DNA of 64,000 nt from Curtobacterium sp. MCSS17_015 (GCF_003234265.2 NZ_CP126256.1:2852001-2916000); one strand, 5' to 3'; positions 53,431-62,981 are shown, counted from the stretch's first letter. The notes: generated from the letters alone by a model not told the origin. Numbers and translations: made by a program.

Positions 53431-54723
53431 GTGCCCGACTCCATGACCATCACCGCCGCCACCGTGGACCCCGGTCTGCTCGACCTGCCGTGGGACCTGC
53501 CACTCGACGCCTGGCCCGACGAGACGATCGTCGCGCTGCCGAAGGGAATCTCGCGGCACCTGGTGCGTTTCGTGCACCTCAGCGGCTACGTCGTCGCGGT
53601 CAAGGAGACGAGCGCTGAACTCGCGCGCTCGGAGTACGACATGCTCCGCACCCTGCAGCGCATGGACGTGCCGTGCGTCGATCCCGTCGCGGTGATCACG
53701 AACCGCATCGGCCGCGAGGGCGAGGAACTCCAGCCGGTCCTCGTCACCCGGCACCTGCGCTTCTCGCTCCCCTACCGAGCCCTGTACTCGCAGACGCTGC
53801 GCCCCGACACGGCCACCCGTCTCGTGGACGCCCTCGCGCTCCTGCTCGTGCGGCTGCACGTCATCGGCTTCTACTGGGGGGACGTCTCGCTCTCCAACAC
53901 GCTCTTCCGCCGCGACGCCGGGTCCTTCGCCGCGTACCTGGTGGACGCGGAGACCGGCAAGCTCTACCCGGGCGGGCTGTCGAACGGGCAGCGTGAGAAC
54001 GACCTCGAGGTCGCCCGGGTCAACATCGCCGGCGAGCTGCTCGACCTCGAGGCCGGTGGACGCCTCGACGAGAACGCCGACCCGGTGGACGTGTCGAACC
54101 GCATCGTCGCCCAGTACCGCACCCTGTGGACCGAACTCACCGGCACCGAACAGTTCGACGCCGCCGAGCGGTGGCGCATCAACGACCGGGTCGAGCGGCT
54201 CAACGCGCTCGGCTTCGACATCGAGGAGCTGTCGATCCGCACCGCCGAGTCCGGCGCGCAGGTCCGCATCCAGCCGAAGGTCGTCGACGCCGGGCACCAC
54301 CAGCGTCGACTGCTGCGCCTGACCGGTCTGGACGCCGAGGAGAACCAGGCCCGACGGCTCCTCAACGACCTGGACGCGTACCGGGCTCGGAACGGCCGCG
54401 AGGAGCTCGACGAGGAGATGGTCGCCCACGAGTGGGTGTCCCGTGTCTTCGAGCCCGTCGTGCGGGCGATCCCGCGCGACCTCCGCGGACGGCTCGAGCC
54501 CGCCGAGGTGTTCCACGAACTCCTCGAACACCGCTGGTTCATGTCGCAGCAGGAGGAGCGCTCGGTCTCGCTCCCCGAGGCCACGACCGCCTACATCAAC
54601 GACGTGCTGCGGCACCGGCGGGACGAGCGGACGCTCATCAACCCGCCGACGTCGTCGATCGCCCTGCCGCTCGACGGCGAGGACGACGACGAGGACGTCG
54701 ACGACTGGCGCGCGTCCGTCTGA
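53431..54723 (+). CDS. DUF4032 protein with kinase-like fold
   Basis: A 430-residue protein. The N-terminal half looks like a lipopolysaccharide-kinase/InaA-type kinase: YVVAVKETS (candidate lysine), FYWGDVSLSNTLF in place of the HxDxxxxN catalytic loop and AYLVDAETGKLYP in place of DFG. The C-terminal half is the DUF4032 helical domain (VVDAGHHQRRLLRLTGLDAE) with a Ser/Asp-rich tail. GTG 53431 is preferred because GAGGA lies 7 nt upstream; ATG 53443 lacks one. Confidence 0.88.
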   Translation: MPDSMTITAATVDPGLLDLPWDLPLDAWPDETIVALPKGISRHLVRFVHLSGYVVAVKETSAELARSEYDMLRTLQRMDVPCVDPVAVITNRIGREGEELQPVLVTRHLRFSLPYRALYSQTLRPDTATRLVDALALLLVRLHVIGFYWGDVSLSNTLFRRDAGSFAAYLVDAETGKLYPGGLSNGQRENDLEVARVNIAGELLDLEAGGRLDENADPVDVSNRIVAQYRTLWTELTGTEQFDAAERWRINDRVERLNALGFDIEELSIRTAESGAQVRIQPKVVDAGHHQRRLLRLTGLDAEENQARRLLNDLDAYRARNGREELDEEMVAHEWVSRVFEPVVRAIPRDLRGRLEPAEVFHELLEHRWFMSQQEERSVSLPEATTAYINDVLRHRRDERTLINPPTSSIALPLDGEDDDEDVDDWRASV

Positions 54724-54761
54724 CGCGACCGCGACGGAGTTCCGCCCCCACTCCCGCACGG

Positions 54762-54838
54762 GGTTCCAGAATTCGCGCATCTCGCGCGTCGCGGTTCCCC
54801 GGTCGCGGAACCGCGACGGACGCGGGCGGCATGTCGTG
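54762..54838 (-). repeat. REP-like palindromic repeat, copy C (inverted)
   Basis: Read on the reverse strand it aligns with copy B from end to end without gaps: CACGACATGCCG, CGTCGCGGTTCCGC, a 19-base identical core CGCGCGAGATGCGCGAATT, and GGAACC. It lies between DUF4032 and the following terminator. Confidence 0.75.
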
Positions 54839-54913
54839 CGACCCCGACGAGCGGGGGCGGGCGGGCGAGTCCGCGCCCCGGCGAACCGGCACCTCGACCT
54901 CGACCTCGACAGA

Positions 54914-54958
54914 CGGGAGGCCCGGTGTCGGTCTCGTGGACCGGCACCGGGCCTCCCG
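54914..54958. terminator. Bidirectional hairpin
   Basis: Arms 54914-54927 and 54945-54958 are perfectly complementary and the stem continues inward (CGGT/ACCG), between convergent DUF4032 and rlmB. Base contains GACGGGAGGC. Confidence 0.88.
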
Positions 54959-54974
54959 GGTGTCGTGGTGCTCG

Positions 54975-55994
54975 CTACGCCGAGCGACGGCGCCGCGCGA
55001 CCTCCCACAGGGTGACGCTCGCGGCGATGCCGGCGTTCAGGGACTCGGTCGCGCTGGAGATCGGGATCGAGACGATCGCGTCGCAGGTGTCGGTGACGAG
55101 GCGGGACAGCCCCTTGCCCTCGGAACCGACGACGATGACGATCGGCCGGTCGGCGAGCTCGAGGGCGTCGAGTTCGACGTCCCCACCGCCGTCGAGGCCG
55201 AGCACGAACAGCCCCATCGACTTCAGCGACTTGAGGGTCTGCGTCAGGTTCGGCGCCATCGCGACCGGCGTCCGCGCTGCCGCACCGGCCGAGGTCTTCC
55301 ACGCCGACGCCGTGACGCCGACCGAGCGACGCTGCGGCACGATGACGCCGTGCCCGCCGAACGCGGCGGTCGACCGGATGATCGCACCGAGGTTGCGCGG
55401 GTCCGTGATGCCGTCGAGGGCGACGAGCAGCGGGACCTGGTCGCGGGAGAACGCGCGCTCGACGAGGTCCTCGGCGAGGGCGTACTCGTACGCCGGGACC
55501 TTGAGCGCGACGCCCTGGTGGACGCTGTCGTGCCCCGTGATGCGGTCGAGCTCGGGGCGCATGATCTCCATGATCGGCACGCCGCGGTGGTTGGCGAGTG
55601 CCAGGATCTCCTTGACGCGGTCGTCGACCTCGATGCGGGCGGCGATGTAGAGCGTCGTCGACGGGGTCTTCGTCCGGAGCGCCTCGAGCACCGAGTTGCG
55701 GCCGGTGACGAGCTCGCTGTCGTCCGTCTTCCGGGCCGGCGGACGACCACCGGAGCGGGTCTGCGGCGCCGAGGCACTGCTGCCGCCGCGGCGGGTGCGC
55801 GCCGCTTCGAAGCGTTCCTTGGCGGCCTTGCGCTTGCCGGCCGGGTGGTAGGGGCGGTCCTCGGCCTTCGGCGTCGGCTTGCGACCCTCGAGCGCCTGGG
55901 CGCCCTGACCACCGGAGCCGACCTGCTTGTTGCCCTTGCGGCCGGTCCGGACGGCGCCCGGACGGCCCTTCTTGCTCCCCGAGACGTTCTTCAT
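54975..55994 (-). CDS. rlmB: 23S rRNA (guanosine-2'-O-)-methyltransferase RlmB-like
   Basis: A 339-residue SpoU/TrmH-type methyltransferase. A long basic N-terminal extension (~90 residues, MKNVSGSKKGRPGAVRTGRK...) precedes the substrate-binding domain (LVTGRNSVLEALRTKTPSTT) and the knotted catalytic domain: ITDPRNLGAIIRSTAAFGG, IVVGSEGKGLSRLV and SIPISSATESLNAGIAASV. It lies 28 bp after cysS, same strand. Confidence 0.93.
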   Translation of the reverse strand: MKNVSGSKKGRPGAVRTGRKGNKQVGSGGQGAQALEGRKPTPKAEDRPYHPAGKRKAAKERFEAARTRRGGSSASAPQTRSGGRPPARKTDDSELVTGRNSVLEALRTKTPSTTLYIAARIEVDDRVKEILALANHRGVPIMEIMRPELDRITGHDSVHQGVALKVPAYEYALAEDLVERAFSRDQVPLLVALDGITDPRNLGAIIRSTAAFGGHGVIVPQRRSVGVTASAWKTSAGAAARTPVAMAPNLTQTLKSLKSMGLFVLGLDGGGDVELDALELADRPIVIVVGSEGKGLSRLVTDTCDAIVSIPISSATESLNAGIAASVTLWEVARRRRSA

Positions 55995-56022
55995 GCGGTT
56001 CTCCTGTTCGGCACTGCCGTGT

Positions 56023-57432
56023 TCAGGCGATGCTCCAGCGTGTTCCGGACGGTGTGTCCTCGATCGTGATGCCCGCGCCTGCGAGATCGTCCCGGACGCG
56101 GTCGGCCGTGGCGAAGTCCCGCGCGGCCCTGGCGTCGGCGCGCTCCTGCACGAGGCGTTCGACGAGGGCGGCGAGCGGTGCTGCTGAGGTGTCGTGCGCA
56201 CCACCCGACCAGTGCGGTGCACGCGGGTCGATGCCGAGCACCTCGACCATCGCAGCCACCTGATGGTACGCGACCCCGAGCGCTTCCGCATCGTCGGCGT
56301 CGAGCGCCGCGTTGCCGGCCCGGACGGTCTCGTGCAGCACCGCCAGTGCCTGGGGCACCGCGAGGTCGTCGTCCATGGCGTCGGCGAAGCCCTGCGGGAC
56401 CGATGGGGCGTCGGCCAGCCGGACCCCCTCGAGGCGCTCGGCGGCGCGCGCGAGGAAGCCCTCGATGCGGTCGAGCGCCGCCTCGGCCTCGGCCAGAGAG
56501 CCGTCGTGGTGGTCGATCGTGGACCGGTAGTGCGCGGCGCCGAGGAAGTAGCGGACGACGACCGGACGTGCGGCGGCGAGGAAGTCGGCGGCGAAGATGG
56601 AGTTGCCGAGCGACTTCGACATCTTCTGGCCGCCCACCGTGACGAGACCGTTGTGCAGCCAGTACGAGGCGAAGGGGTCCCCCGCCGCGGTCGACTGGGC
56701 GAGCTCGTTCTCGTGGTGCGGGAAGCGCAGGTCGAGTCCGCCGCCGTGGATGTCGAACGCCGGACCGAGGTACCGGCGCGACATCGCGGAGCACTCGATG
56801 TGCCACCCGGGTCGACCCGCGCCCCACGGCGAGTCCCAGCTGGCGGTCGACGGTTCCCCCGGCTTGCTGCCCTTCCACAGCGCGAAGTCCCGGGCGTCGC
56901 GCTTGCCACGGGGATCGGCGTCGGTGGCGTCGACCATGTCGTCACGGCGCTGCCGGGTCAGGGCGCCGTACTCGGGCCAACTGGCGGTGTCGAAGTAGAC
57001 GTCACCGCTGCCGTCGGCGGCCGGGTACGCGTGGCCGTTGTCGATGAGGCGCGTGATGATGTCCTGCATCTGCGGGATGCTCGCGGTCGCCCGGGGCTCG
57101 TAGGTCGGCGGCATGATGCCCAGCGCGGAGTAGGCCGCGGTGAACTCGAGCTCGACACGGTAGGCCCGCGCCCACCAGGGCTCGTCGGTGCCCGCGGCCA
57201 GGTCGAGCACCTTGTCGTCGATGTCGGTGACGTTCCGCACGAGCGTGACCCGGTACCCGCGGTGGCTCAGCCAACGACGCCAGATGTCGTAGACGAGCGC
57301 GGAGCGGAGGTGTCCGATGTGCGGGGACGACTGCACCGTCGGGCCACAGACGTAGATGCTGACCTGACCGTCGACCAGGGGCACGAGGTCGACGACGTCG
57401 GCGGCGCGGGAGTCGTACAGGCGAACGGTCAC
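56023..57432 (-). CDS. cysS: Cysteinyl-tRNA synthetase
   Basis: A 469-residue class-I synthetase. It has the zinc cysteine in [20 protein letters not shown] with the HIGH motif, [42 protein letters not shown] and [11 protein letters not shown] start. Middle gene of the ispDF-cysS-rlmB run. Confidence 0.97.
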   Translation of the reverse strand: MTVRLYDSRAADVVDLVPLVDGQVSIYVCGPTVQSSPHIGHLRSALVYDIWRRWLSHRGYRVTLVRNVTDIDDKVLDLAAGTDEPWWARAYRVELEFTAAYSALGIMPPTYEPRATASIPQMQDIITRLIDNGHAYPAADGSGDVYFDTASWPEYGALTRQRRDDMVDATDADPRGKRDARDFALWKGSKPGEPSTASWDSPWGAGRPGWHIECSAMSRRYLGPAFDIHGGGLDLRFPHHENELAQSTAAGDPFASYWLHNGLVTVGGQKMSKSLGNSIFAADFLAAARPVVVRYFLGAAHYRSTIDHHDGSLAEAEAALDRIEGFLARAAERLEGVRLADAPSVPQGFADAMDDDLAVPQALAVLHETVRAGNAALDADDAEALGVAYHQVAAMVEVLGIDPRAPHWSGGAHDTSAAPLAALVERLVQERADARAARDFATADRVRDDLAGAGITIEDTPSGTRWSIA

Positions 57433-57603
57433 GGGTCAAGCCTAGAGGGAGACGCCCGCCGCGCTCCGGGACCGACCCGGCCTGTGGAGAGCGGGGCCGG
57501 ACTGTGGAGGGCATCCGGCCGGTGGGAAGCGTCCGGCCCCTCGACGGGGAGCGGGTACACGAACGATCCGCCCGGCCCGTGCGCGGAGACGGGGGCGGGT
57601 GGC

Positions 57604-58923
57604 TCAGACCGCGCGGACGACCGCCGTGGCGATCGCCGCGAGGCCGTCCCCTCGTCCGGTCGCACCGAGGCCGTCCGTCGTGGTGCCGGACACCGCGACC
57701 GGGGCCCCCACCGCCGTGGCGAGTGCGTCCTGCATCTCGACGCGTCGCGAACCGATGCGCGGGCGGTTGCCGACGACCTGGACGGTGACCCGCACGGGGA
57801 CCAGTCCGGCATCGCGGAGCAGGTCGACGGCACCCCGCACGAAGACCTCACCCGCAGCTCCGGCGAACCGCGGGTCGGACGTGCCGAAGCGCCCCCCGAT
57901 GTCCCCGAGACCACCGGCCGACAGCAGGGCGTCGCAGATCGCGTGCGCGACCGCGTCCCCGTCGCTGTGCCCGGAGAGCCCCGGCTCACCGGGGAAGTCG
58001 AGCATGCCCACGCGGCACGGGACCGCCGGATCGAAGGCGTGCACGTCGATCCCGAGACCGACGCGGACGTCGACCGCGGCGGTGCTCCCGGCAGCCGCGG
58101 CCGGTCCCGCAGCGGTTCCGGCGCGTTCGGCGACGACGGCCTCGGCGCGGCCCAGGTCCCACGCGGTCGTGATCTTGAAGGCGTCGGCGTCCCCCGGGAC
58201 CGTCAGCACGGTGCCGCCCGCGGCGTGGAACACCCCGGCGTCGTCGGTCTCGGCCTGCGCCGCGAGCGCGTACGCCCGACGGAGTCCGGCGAGCGGGAAG
58301 CCCTGCGGCGTCTGCACACCGACGAGCGCCGAGCGGTCGACCGTCTCGACGACGGCGTCGCCTGCGACGCGCTTGACCGTGTCGGTCACCGGCAGCGCCG
58401 GCACGACGCCGACGCCGACGCCGACCACGGAAGCCCCAGCGTCAGCGCCGTCGCCACCCACAGAGCCCACCGCAGCATCGCCGTCGGCGTGCTCCACGAC
58501 GGCGGCGAACACCCGCTCGAACTGCGACGCGGGCGTCAGACAGCGTGCGGCGTCGTGCACGAGCACCGTCGCGACGGAGTCGGGCAGCGCTGCCAGGCCC
58601 GCCTGGACGGAGGCGTGGCGATCCGCGCCTCCCGGCACGACGGCCGTGTACGCGACCGCAGCACCCGCGACGGCGGCGACCAGCGCCCGGCACTCGTCGA
58701 CCCGGTCGGCGGGCGCGACGACCACGACGATCGTCGGCTCGGCCAGCGTGAACAACGTCCGCAGGGCGCGCGCGAGCATCAGCTCGCCGGCGACGGGCAC
58801 GAACGCCTTCGCCGTGCCGAGCCCGAGCCGCGTGCCGGAGCCCGCCGCGACGACGACGACCGCACGGGCTGTCAGAGCGGGGCTCTGCGCCGGTGCGGTC
58901 GTCGTGGTGTCGCTGGTGGTCAA
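57604..58923 (-). CDS. ispDF: IspD/IspF bifunctional enzyme (MEP isoprenoid pathway)
   Basis: A 439-residue fusion. The N-terminal half is IspD (CDP-ME synthesis): VVVVAAGSGTRLGLGTAKAF, VLVHDAARCLTPASQFERV, GVQTPQGFPLAGLRRAY. The C-terminal half (~285-439) is IspF (MEcPP synthase): VGLGIDVHAFDP, GLSGHSDGDAVAHAICDALL, GDIGGRFGTSDPRF and NRPRIGSRRVEMQDAL. The best start is a TTG at 58923, 7 nt after the carD stop; it lacks a clear ribosome site, so coupling to carD is likely. Confidence 0.93.
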   Translation of the reverse strand: MTTSDTTTTAPAQSPALTARAVVVVAAGSGTRLGLGTAKAFVPVAGELMLARALRTLFTLAEPTIVVVVAPADRVDECRALVAAVAGAAVAYTAVVPGGADRHASVQAGLAALPDSVATVLVHDAARCLTPASQFERVFAAVVEHADGDAAVGSVGGDGADAGASVVGVGVGVVPALPVTDTVKRVAGDAVVETVDRSALVGVQTPQGFPLAGLRRAYALAAQAETDDAGVFHAAGGTVLTVPGDADAFKITTAWDLGRAEAVVAERAGTAAGPAAAAGSTAAVDVRVGLGIDVHAFDPAVPCRVGMLDFPGEPGLSGHSDGDAVAHAICDALLSAGGLGDIGGRFGTSDPRFAGAAGEVFVRGAVDLLRDAGLVPVRVTVQVVGNRPRIGSRRVEMQDALATAVGAPVAVSGTTTDGLGATGRGDGLAAIATAVVRAV

Positions 58924-58930
58924 GCGGGGA

Positions 58931-59413
58931 TCAGGACGCGAGGACCTCGTCGAGGACGGTCGATGCCTTGTCCTCGTCGGTCTTCTCGGCCAGCGCCAGC
59001 TCCGAGATGAGGATCTGCCGGGCCTTGGCCAGCATCCGCTTCTCGCCCGCGGAGAGCCCGCGGTCCTGGTCGCGGCGCCAGAGGTCGCGGACGACCTCGG
59101 ACACCTTGATGACGTCCCCCGAAGCGAGCTTCTCGAGGTTCGCCTTGTAGCGACGCGACCAGTTGGTCGGCTCCTCGGTGAACGGTGCCCGCAGGACCTC
59201 GAAGACCTTGTCGAGGCCTTCCTTGCCGATCACGTCGCGGACGCCGACCAGGTCGACGTTGTCCGCCGGGACCTCGATCGTCAGGTCACCCTGCGTGACG
59301 CGCAGCTTCAGGTAGACCTTCTCCTCGCCCTTGATGACGCGAGTCTTGACTTCAGAGATGGTTGCCGCCCCGTGATGGGGGTAGACGACGGTCTCGCCGA
59401 CCTCGAATTGCAT
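58931..59413 (-). CDS. carD: CarD-family transcriptional regulator (CdnL-like)
   Basis: A 160-residue RNA-polymerase-binding regulator. The N-terminal RNAP-interaction domain ([36 protein letters not shown]) and the helical DNA-binding C-terminus ([37 protein letters not shown]) are intact. It stabilises open complexes at rRNA and other promoters and is essential in mycobacteria. First gene of the carD-ispDF-cysS-rlmB run. Confidence 0.96.
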   Translation of the reverse strand: MQFEVGETVVYPHHGAATISEVKTRVIKGEEKVYLKLRVTQGDLTIEVPADNVDLVGVRDVIGKEGLDKVFEVLRAPFTEEPTNWSRRYKANLEKLASGDVIKVSEVVRDLWRRDQDRGLSAGEKRMLAKARQILISELALAEKTDEDKASTVLDEVLAS

Positions 59414-59601
59414 GTATCAGGCTCCGTTCCCAGACTTCCAGTTTACCACAAGGACTGTTCGGGTAAGGGGACCCTGACCGCCGTGCCCCCTGCAGGGGAG
59501 CCCGCGACCGCGCGGACCCTGACCTCCCGGCCTCCCGGGGCCTGGGTAGGATGATCGCCAGGGCCGTACGGTCCGCCAACGTGAACTTCCGGAGGAACCT
59601 C

Positions 59602-60189
59602 TTGCGAGCTCGGGTACTCGTGTCCGTCGCCGTCGCTGCGACCATCGCCCTCGGCGCGACCGGCTGCGAATTCTTGTCGCCGTCCCGCACCCAGGAGATC
59701 CGTCAGATCACCGACGGCGTCGACGTGTCGACCGGCACCATCGACGTGCGCAACGCCCTGCTCATCACGGACACCGGCGAGGACGCCCGGTTCGTCGGGA
59801 CGCTGGTGAACACGGGGAACGACGACCGCACCGTCACGCTCGAACTCGACGGCACCGACCAGACCGTCGAGGTGCCGAGCAACTCCACCGTGGTCCTGGC
59901 CGACGACGAAGAGCACGACACCGTCGACTTCGACGACGTCACCGCGAAGCCCGGCTCGCTCGTGAAGATGTACTTCTCGTACCAGGGCGCCGAGGGCGCC
60001 TCGGCCACCGTGCCGGTCCTCACCAGCGCGCAGGAGGAGTACCAGACCCTCGCGCCGACCCCCACGCCGACGCCGACCGAGACCTCCCCCTCCGTCAGCG
60101 GCACGCAGCCGACCGGCGGCGCAGACGCCCCCGGCACGCAGGAGGGTTCGCAGACCGACTCGTCCGAGGGCGACAACGGCACGGAGTGA
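59602..60189 (+). CDS. Secreted lipoprotein, Ig-like, unknown function
   Basis: A 195-residue lipoprotein starting at TTG 59602, chosen because GGAGG (59591-59595) sits 6 nt upstream and the protein then has a clean signal peptide MRARVLVSVAVAATIALGAT with Cys22 as lipid anchor. A beta-rich domain follows (GTIDVRNALLITDTGEDARF, LVNTGNDDRTVTLELDGTDQ), then a Thr/Pro/Ser-rich tail. Similar copper- or DUF-type lipoproteins exist near phoU in actinobacteria. An upstream ATG at 59551 lies within a -10-like TAGGAT and is unlikely. Confidence 0.85.
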   Translation: MRARVLVSVAVAATIALGATGCEFLSPSRTQEIRQITDGVDVSTGTIDVRNALLITDTGEDARFVGTLVNTGNDDRTVTLELDGTDQTVEVPSNSTVVLADDEEHDTVDFDDVTAKPGSLVKMYFSYQGAEGASATVPVLTSAQEEYQTLAPTPTPTPTETSPSVSGTQPTGGADAPGTQEGSQTDSSEGDNGTE

Positions 60190-60219
60190 GCCCCGGCGGG
60201 GAGTGATCCCAGCGCTCGG

Positions 60220-60266
60220 ACAGGAGGCCCGGAGTCGGTTCCGCAGAACCGGCCCGGGCCTCCTGT
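60220..60266. terminator. Bidirectional hairpin
   Basis: ACAGGAGGCCCGG (60220-60232) pairs with CCGGGCCTCCTGT (60254-60266), with an inner CGGTT/AACCG stem, between convergent genes. Confidence 0.88.
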
Positions 60267-60314
60267 CTGTCCGGATCCGGCGGACGGGACCAGGTCGCTC
60301 CGTCCGCCCCGGCG

Positions 60315-60995
60315 CTACGCCTCGATGCGGTACCCGAGCCCGCGGACCGTCACGAGGACCTCCGGGGTGCTCGGCACGCGCTCGATCTTCGACCGGATGC
60401 GCTTGATGTGCACGTCGAGCGTCTTCGTGTCACCGAAGTAGTCCGACCCCCAGACGCGGTCGATGAGCTGCCCGCGGGTGAGCACGCGACCGGCGTTGCG
60501 GAGCAGGAGTTCGAGGAGCTCGAACTCCTTCAGGGGCATCGGGGTCTCGGACCCGTCGACGCTCACGGTGTGGCGTTCGACGTCCATCCGGATGCCGCCG
60601 ACCTGCAGGATGCCGATGTCGCCCGGGTCGTCCTCGGTGCGGCGACGGAGGACCGCACGGATCCGGGCCAGGAGTTCGCGTGTCGAGTACGGCTTCGTGA
60701 CGTAGTCGTCGGCGCCGAGTTCGAGCCCGACGACGATGTCCACCTCCGAGTCCTTCGCGGTGAGCATGATGATCGGCACGTTCGACCGGGTGCGGATCTG
60801 CCGGCACACCTCGGTGCCGGACAGGCCCGGCAGCATGAGGTCCAGCAGGACGAGGTCGGGGTTCTCCGCGTCGAACTTCGACAGCGCGGTGACGCCGTCG
60901 GCAGCGACGGAGGTGTCGTACCCCTCGCGCTGCAGCAGGAACTCCAGGGGTTCGCTCAGGGCCGGCTCGTCGTCGACGATGAGGATCTTGGTCAC
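60315..60995 (-). CDS. regX3: Response regulator RegX3
   Basis: A 226-residue OmpR-family regulator of the phosphate response. Receiver: VDDEPALSE, phospho-acceptor Asp52 (LLDLMLPG), Thr in MLTAKDSEVD, Lys in VTKPYSTREL. Winged helix: MPLKEFELLELLLRNAGRVL and LDVHIKRIRSKIE. The GTG start overlaps the senX3 stop (GTGA). It should bind the Pho boxes at 62176-62259. Confidence 0.95.
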   Translation of the reverse strand: MTKILIVDDEPALSEPLEFLLQREGYDTSVAADGVTALSKFDAENPDLVLLDLMLPGLSGTEVCRQIRTRSNVPIIMLTAKDSEVDIVVGLELGADDYVTKPYSTRELLARIRAVLRRRTEDDPGDIGILQVGGIRMDVERHTVSVDGSETPMPLKEFELLELLLRNAGRVLTRGQLIDRVWGSDYFGDTKTLDVHIKRIRSKIERVPSTPEVLVTVRGLGYRIEA

Positions 60996-62158
60996 GATGG
61001 CTGCTCTTCCAGTTGCTCTTCGAGTGCTGTGGTCAGTTCGGGATCTGCTTCGGGGAGACGGATCGTGAAGGTCGACCCCTTGCCGGGCTGGGACCAGACA
61101 CGGACGTCTCCGCCGTGGTTGCTGACGATGTGCTTCACGATCGCGAGACCCAGGCCGGTCCCGCCGGTCGCGCGGGACCGGGCCGGGTCGACGCGGTAGA
61201 ACCGTTCGAACACGCGGTCGAGGTCGGACTGCGGGATGCCGACACCCTGGTCGGTCACGGCGATCTCCACGAACCCCTTCACGCGGCGCACGCCGACGCC
61301 GACGCGCGTGTTGTCCGGGGAGTACTTGACCGCGTTCGCGATGAGGTTCGACACCGCCACCTGGAGCAGGCCCGGGTCGCCGATGACCCGCAGCTTCGAC
61401 CGCTTCGCACGCACGAGTTCGATGTTCCGGGCGCGGGCGACGACCTCGTTGCCGTCGATCGCGGCCTGGACGACCTTGTCGATCGCCGTCTCCTCGCTGG
61501 CCTCGAGCGCGTCGACGGACTGCAGACGGGACAGCTCGATGATGTCCTTGGTGAGCGCGCCGAGCCGCTCCGACTCGGAGACGAGCTGCGCCGCGAACTT
61601 CCGCACGTGGGCGGGGTCGTCGGCCGCGAGCACCAGGGTCTCGGAGAGCAGCCCGATCGCCCCGATCGGGGTCTTCAGTTCGTGGGAGATGTTCGCCACG
61701 AAGTCCCGTCGGACCTCGTCGATCCGGCGGCTCTCGGTCAGGTCGTCCGCCGTCACGAGCACGTACCGGTTGCCGAGCTGCGCCGCTCGGAAGCTCAGGT
61801 AGCCGATGACCTCGCCCCGACCGCCGCGCGGGAGTTCGAGGTCCTCCGACCCCATCTCTCCGCTGCGCCGGACCTGGTCGACGAGTTCTGCGAGTTCGGC
61901 GTGCACGAGCTTCCGCCGGACCACCAGTCCGACCGCGAGTGCCTGCGGCGACGCGGCGACCACGGTGTTCGACGGGTCGACGACGACGGCGGGGTTGTGC
62001 ATGGTGGCGATCACGGCCGCGACACCGTCGGGGAGGCTCCGTTCCGCCACGTCGGCAGCCCGGGCCGTGCGCTCGGCGGTGATGATCAGCACCACGACGC
62101 CCGCGCCGAACACACCGCCGAGGAGCATCGACAGTGGCACGAGCCACGCGTTGTCCAT
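60992..62158 (-). CDS. senX3: Sensor histidine kinase SenX3
   Basis: A 388-residue kinase with a single N-terminal membrane helix (~4-27; a partner helix as in mycobacterial SenX3 is not seen), a PAS-like domain, HisKA with His159 (NISHELKTPIGAIGLLSETL) and HATPase_c (NLIANAVKYSP, DQGVGIP, GGTGLGLAIV). With PhoU and the Pst system it senses phosphate limitation. TACACT on the reverse strand (62170-62165) ends 6 nt before the ATG, so the message is probably leaderless. Confidence 0.95.
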   Translation of the reverse strand: MDNAWLVPLSMLLGGVFGAGVVVLIITAERTARAADVAERSLPDGVAAVIATMHNPAVVVDPSNTVVAASPQALAVGLVVRRKLVHAELAELVDQVRRSGEMGSEDLELPRGGRGEVIGYLSFRAAQLGNRYVLVTADDLTESRRIDEVRRDFVANISHELKTPIGAIGLLSETLVLAADDPAHVRKFAAQLVSESERLGALTKDIIELSRLQSVDALEASEETAIDKVVQAAIDGNEVVARARNIELVRAKRSKLRVIGDPGLLQVAVSNLIANAVKYSPDNTRVGVGVRRVKGFVEIAVTDQGVGIPQSDLDRVFERFYRVDPARSRATGGTGLGLAIVKHIVSNHGGDVRVWSQPGKGSTFTIRLPEADPELTTALEEQLEEQPS

Positions 62159-62175
62159 GCCGCCAGTGTAGGAGT

Positions 62176-62204
62176 GGTCACACGCGGTTCGGACGCCGTT
62201 CACC
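62176..62204. promoter_or_regulatory. Pho box 1 (three 11-bp direct repeats)
   Basis: GGTCACA, GTTCGGA and GTTCACC at 62176, 62187 and 62198, each followed by a 4-nt spacer, match the PhoP/RegX3 GTTCACC-N4 repeat. It overlaps the senX3 promoter side. Confidence 0.75.
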
Positions 62205-62230
62205 CCTCTCCAGAGGCCGGATCGCGAACC

Positions 62231-62259
62231 GTTCAGCCGCAGGTCACCGATCGTTCACC
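62231..62259. promoter_or_regulatory. Pho box 2 (three 11-bp direct repeats)
   Basis: GTTCAGC, GGTCACC and GTTCACC at 62231, 62242 and 62253 with exact 4-nt spacers. It lies 46 bp before the phoU ATG. Confidence 0.85.
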
Positions 62260-62304
62260 TGGGCTGACGACACTCGTCCGGTACGCAGAGAGAGGTTCTC
62301 CCCC

Positions 62305-62976
62305 ATGCGCGAAGTGTTCCAGCAGGAGCTCCAGGACGTCCAAGAGCGTCTGACCGAGATCGCGGGGCTCGTCGAGTCCGCGATCACCCGAGCCACCGAG
62401 GCGTTCAGCGAGTCGGACGTCGCCCTCGCCGAAGAGGTCATCGCCGACGACGCCAAGATCGACGCCGCGGCGTCGAGCCTCGACGAGATCGCCATCGACA
62501 TCCTGGCCCGCCAGGCCCCCGTGGCGCGCGACCTCCGTGTCGTGGTCACCGCCCTCCGCGTGAGCTCGTCGCTCGAGCGGATGGGTGACATGGCCGAGCA
62601 CATCGCGCAACTCGCCCGCCAGCGCTTCCCGGAGAAGGTCGTGCCGAAGGGCCTCCGTGGCACGTTCAAGCAGATGGGCGCCCACGACGTGCAGATGGCG
62701 CAGAAGCTCACGCGTCTGCTCGCCACCGAGGACATCGCCCTCGCCGCCGAGATCCGCGACGAGGACGACGCCGTCGACGAGCTGCACGCCAGCGTCTTCG
62801 ACTTCGTGCTCGGTGAGGCGTGGAAGGGCGGGCCGGTCGACACGGTCGACGCCACCCTGGCCTCCCGCTACCACGAGCGGTTCGCCGACCACGCGGTCTC
62901 GATCGCGAAGAAGGTCGAGTACCTGGCGACCGGCGACTGGGCCGGCGCTGCGAACGTCACGACCTCCCCGGCCTGA
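62305..62976 (+). CDS. phoU: Phosphate transport/signalling regulator PhoU
   Basis: A 223-residue helical-bundle protein: REVFQQELQDVQERLTEIAG, two metal-binding-type segments (VVVTALRVSSSLERMGDMAE) and (HERFADHAVSIAKKVEYLA). It links the Pst phosphate transporter to SenX3/RegX3 signalling in the cytoplasm. It is transcribed divergently from senX3, with Pho boxes between them; no pst genes are in the window. Confidence 0.95.
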   Translation: MREVFQQELQDVQERLTEIAGLVESAITRATEAFSESDVALAEEVIADDAKIDAAASSLDEIAIDILARQAPVARDLRVVVTALRVSSSLERMGDMAEHIAQLARQRFPEKVVPKGLRGTFKQMGAHDVQMAQKLTRLLATEDIALAAEIRDEDDAVDELHASVFDFVLGEAWKGGPVDTVDATLASRYHERFADHAVSIAKKVEYLATGDWAGAANVTTSPA

Positions 62977-62981
62977 CGACT

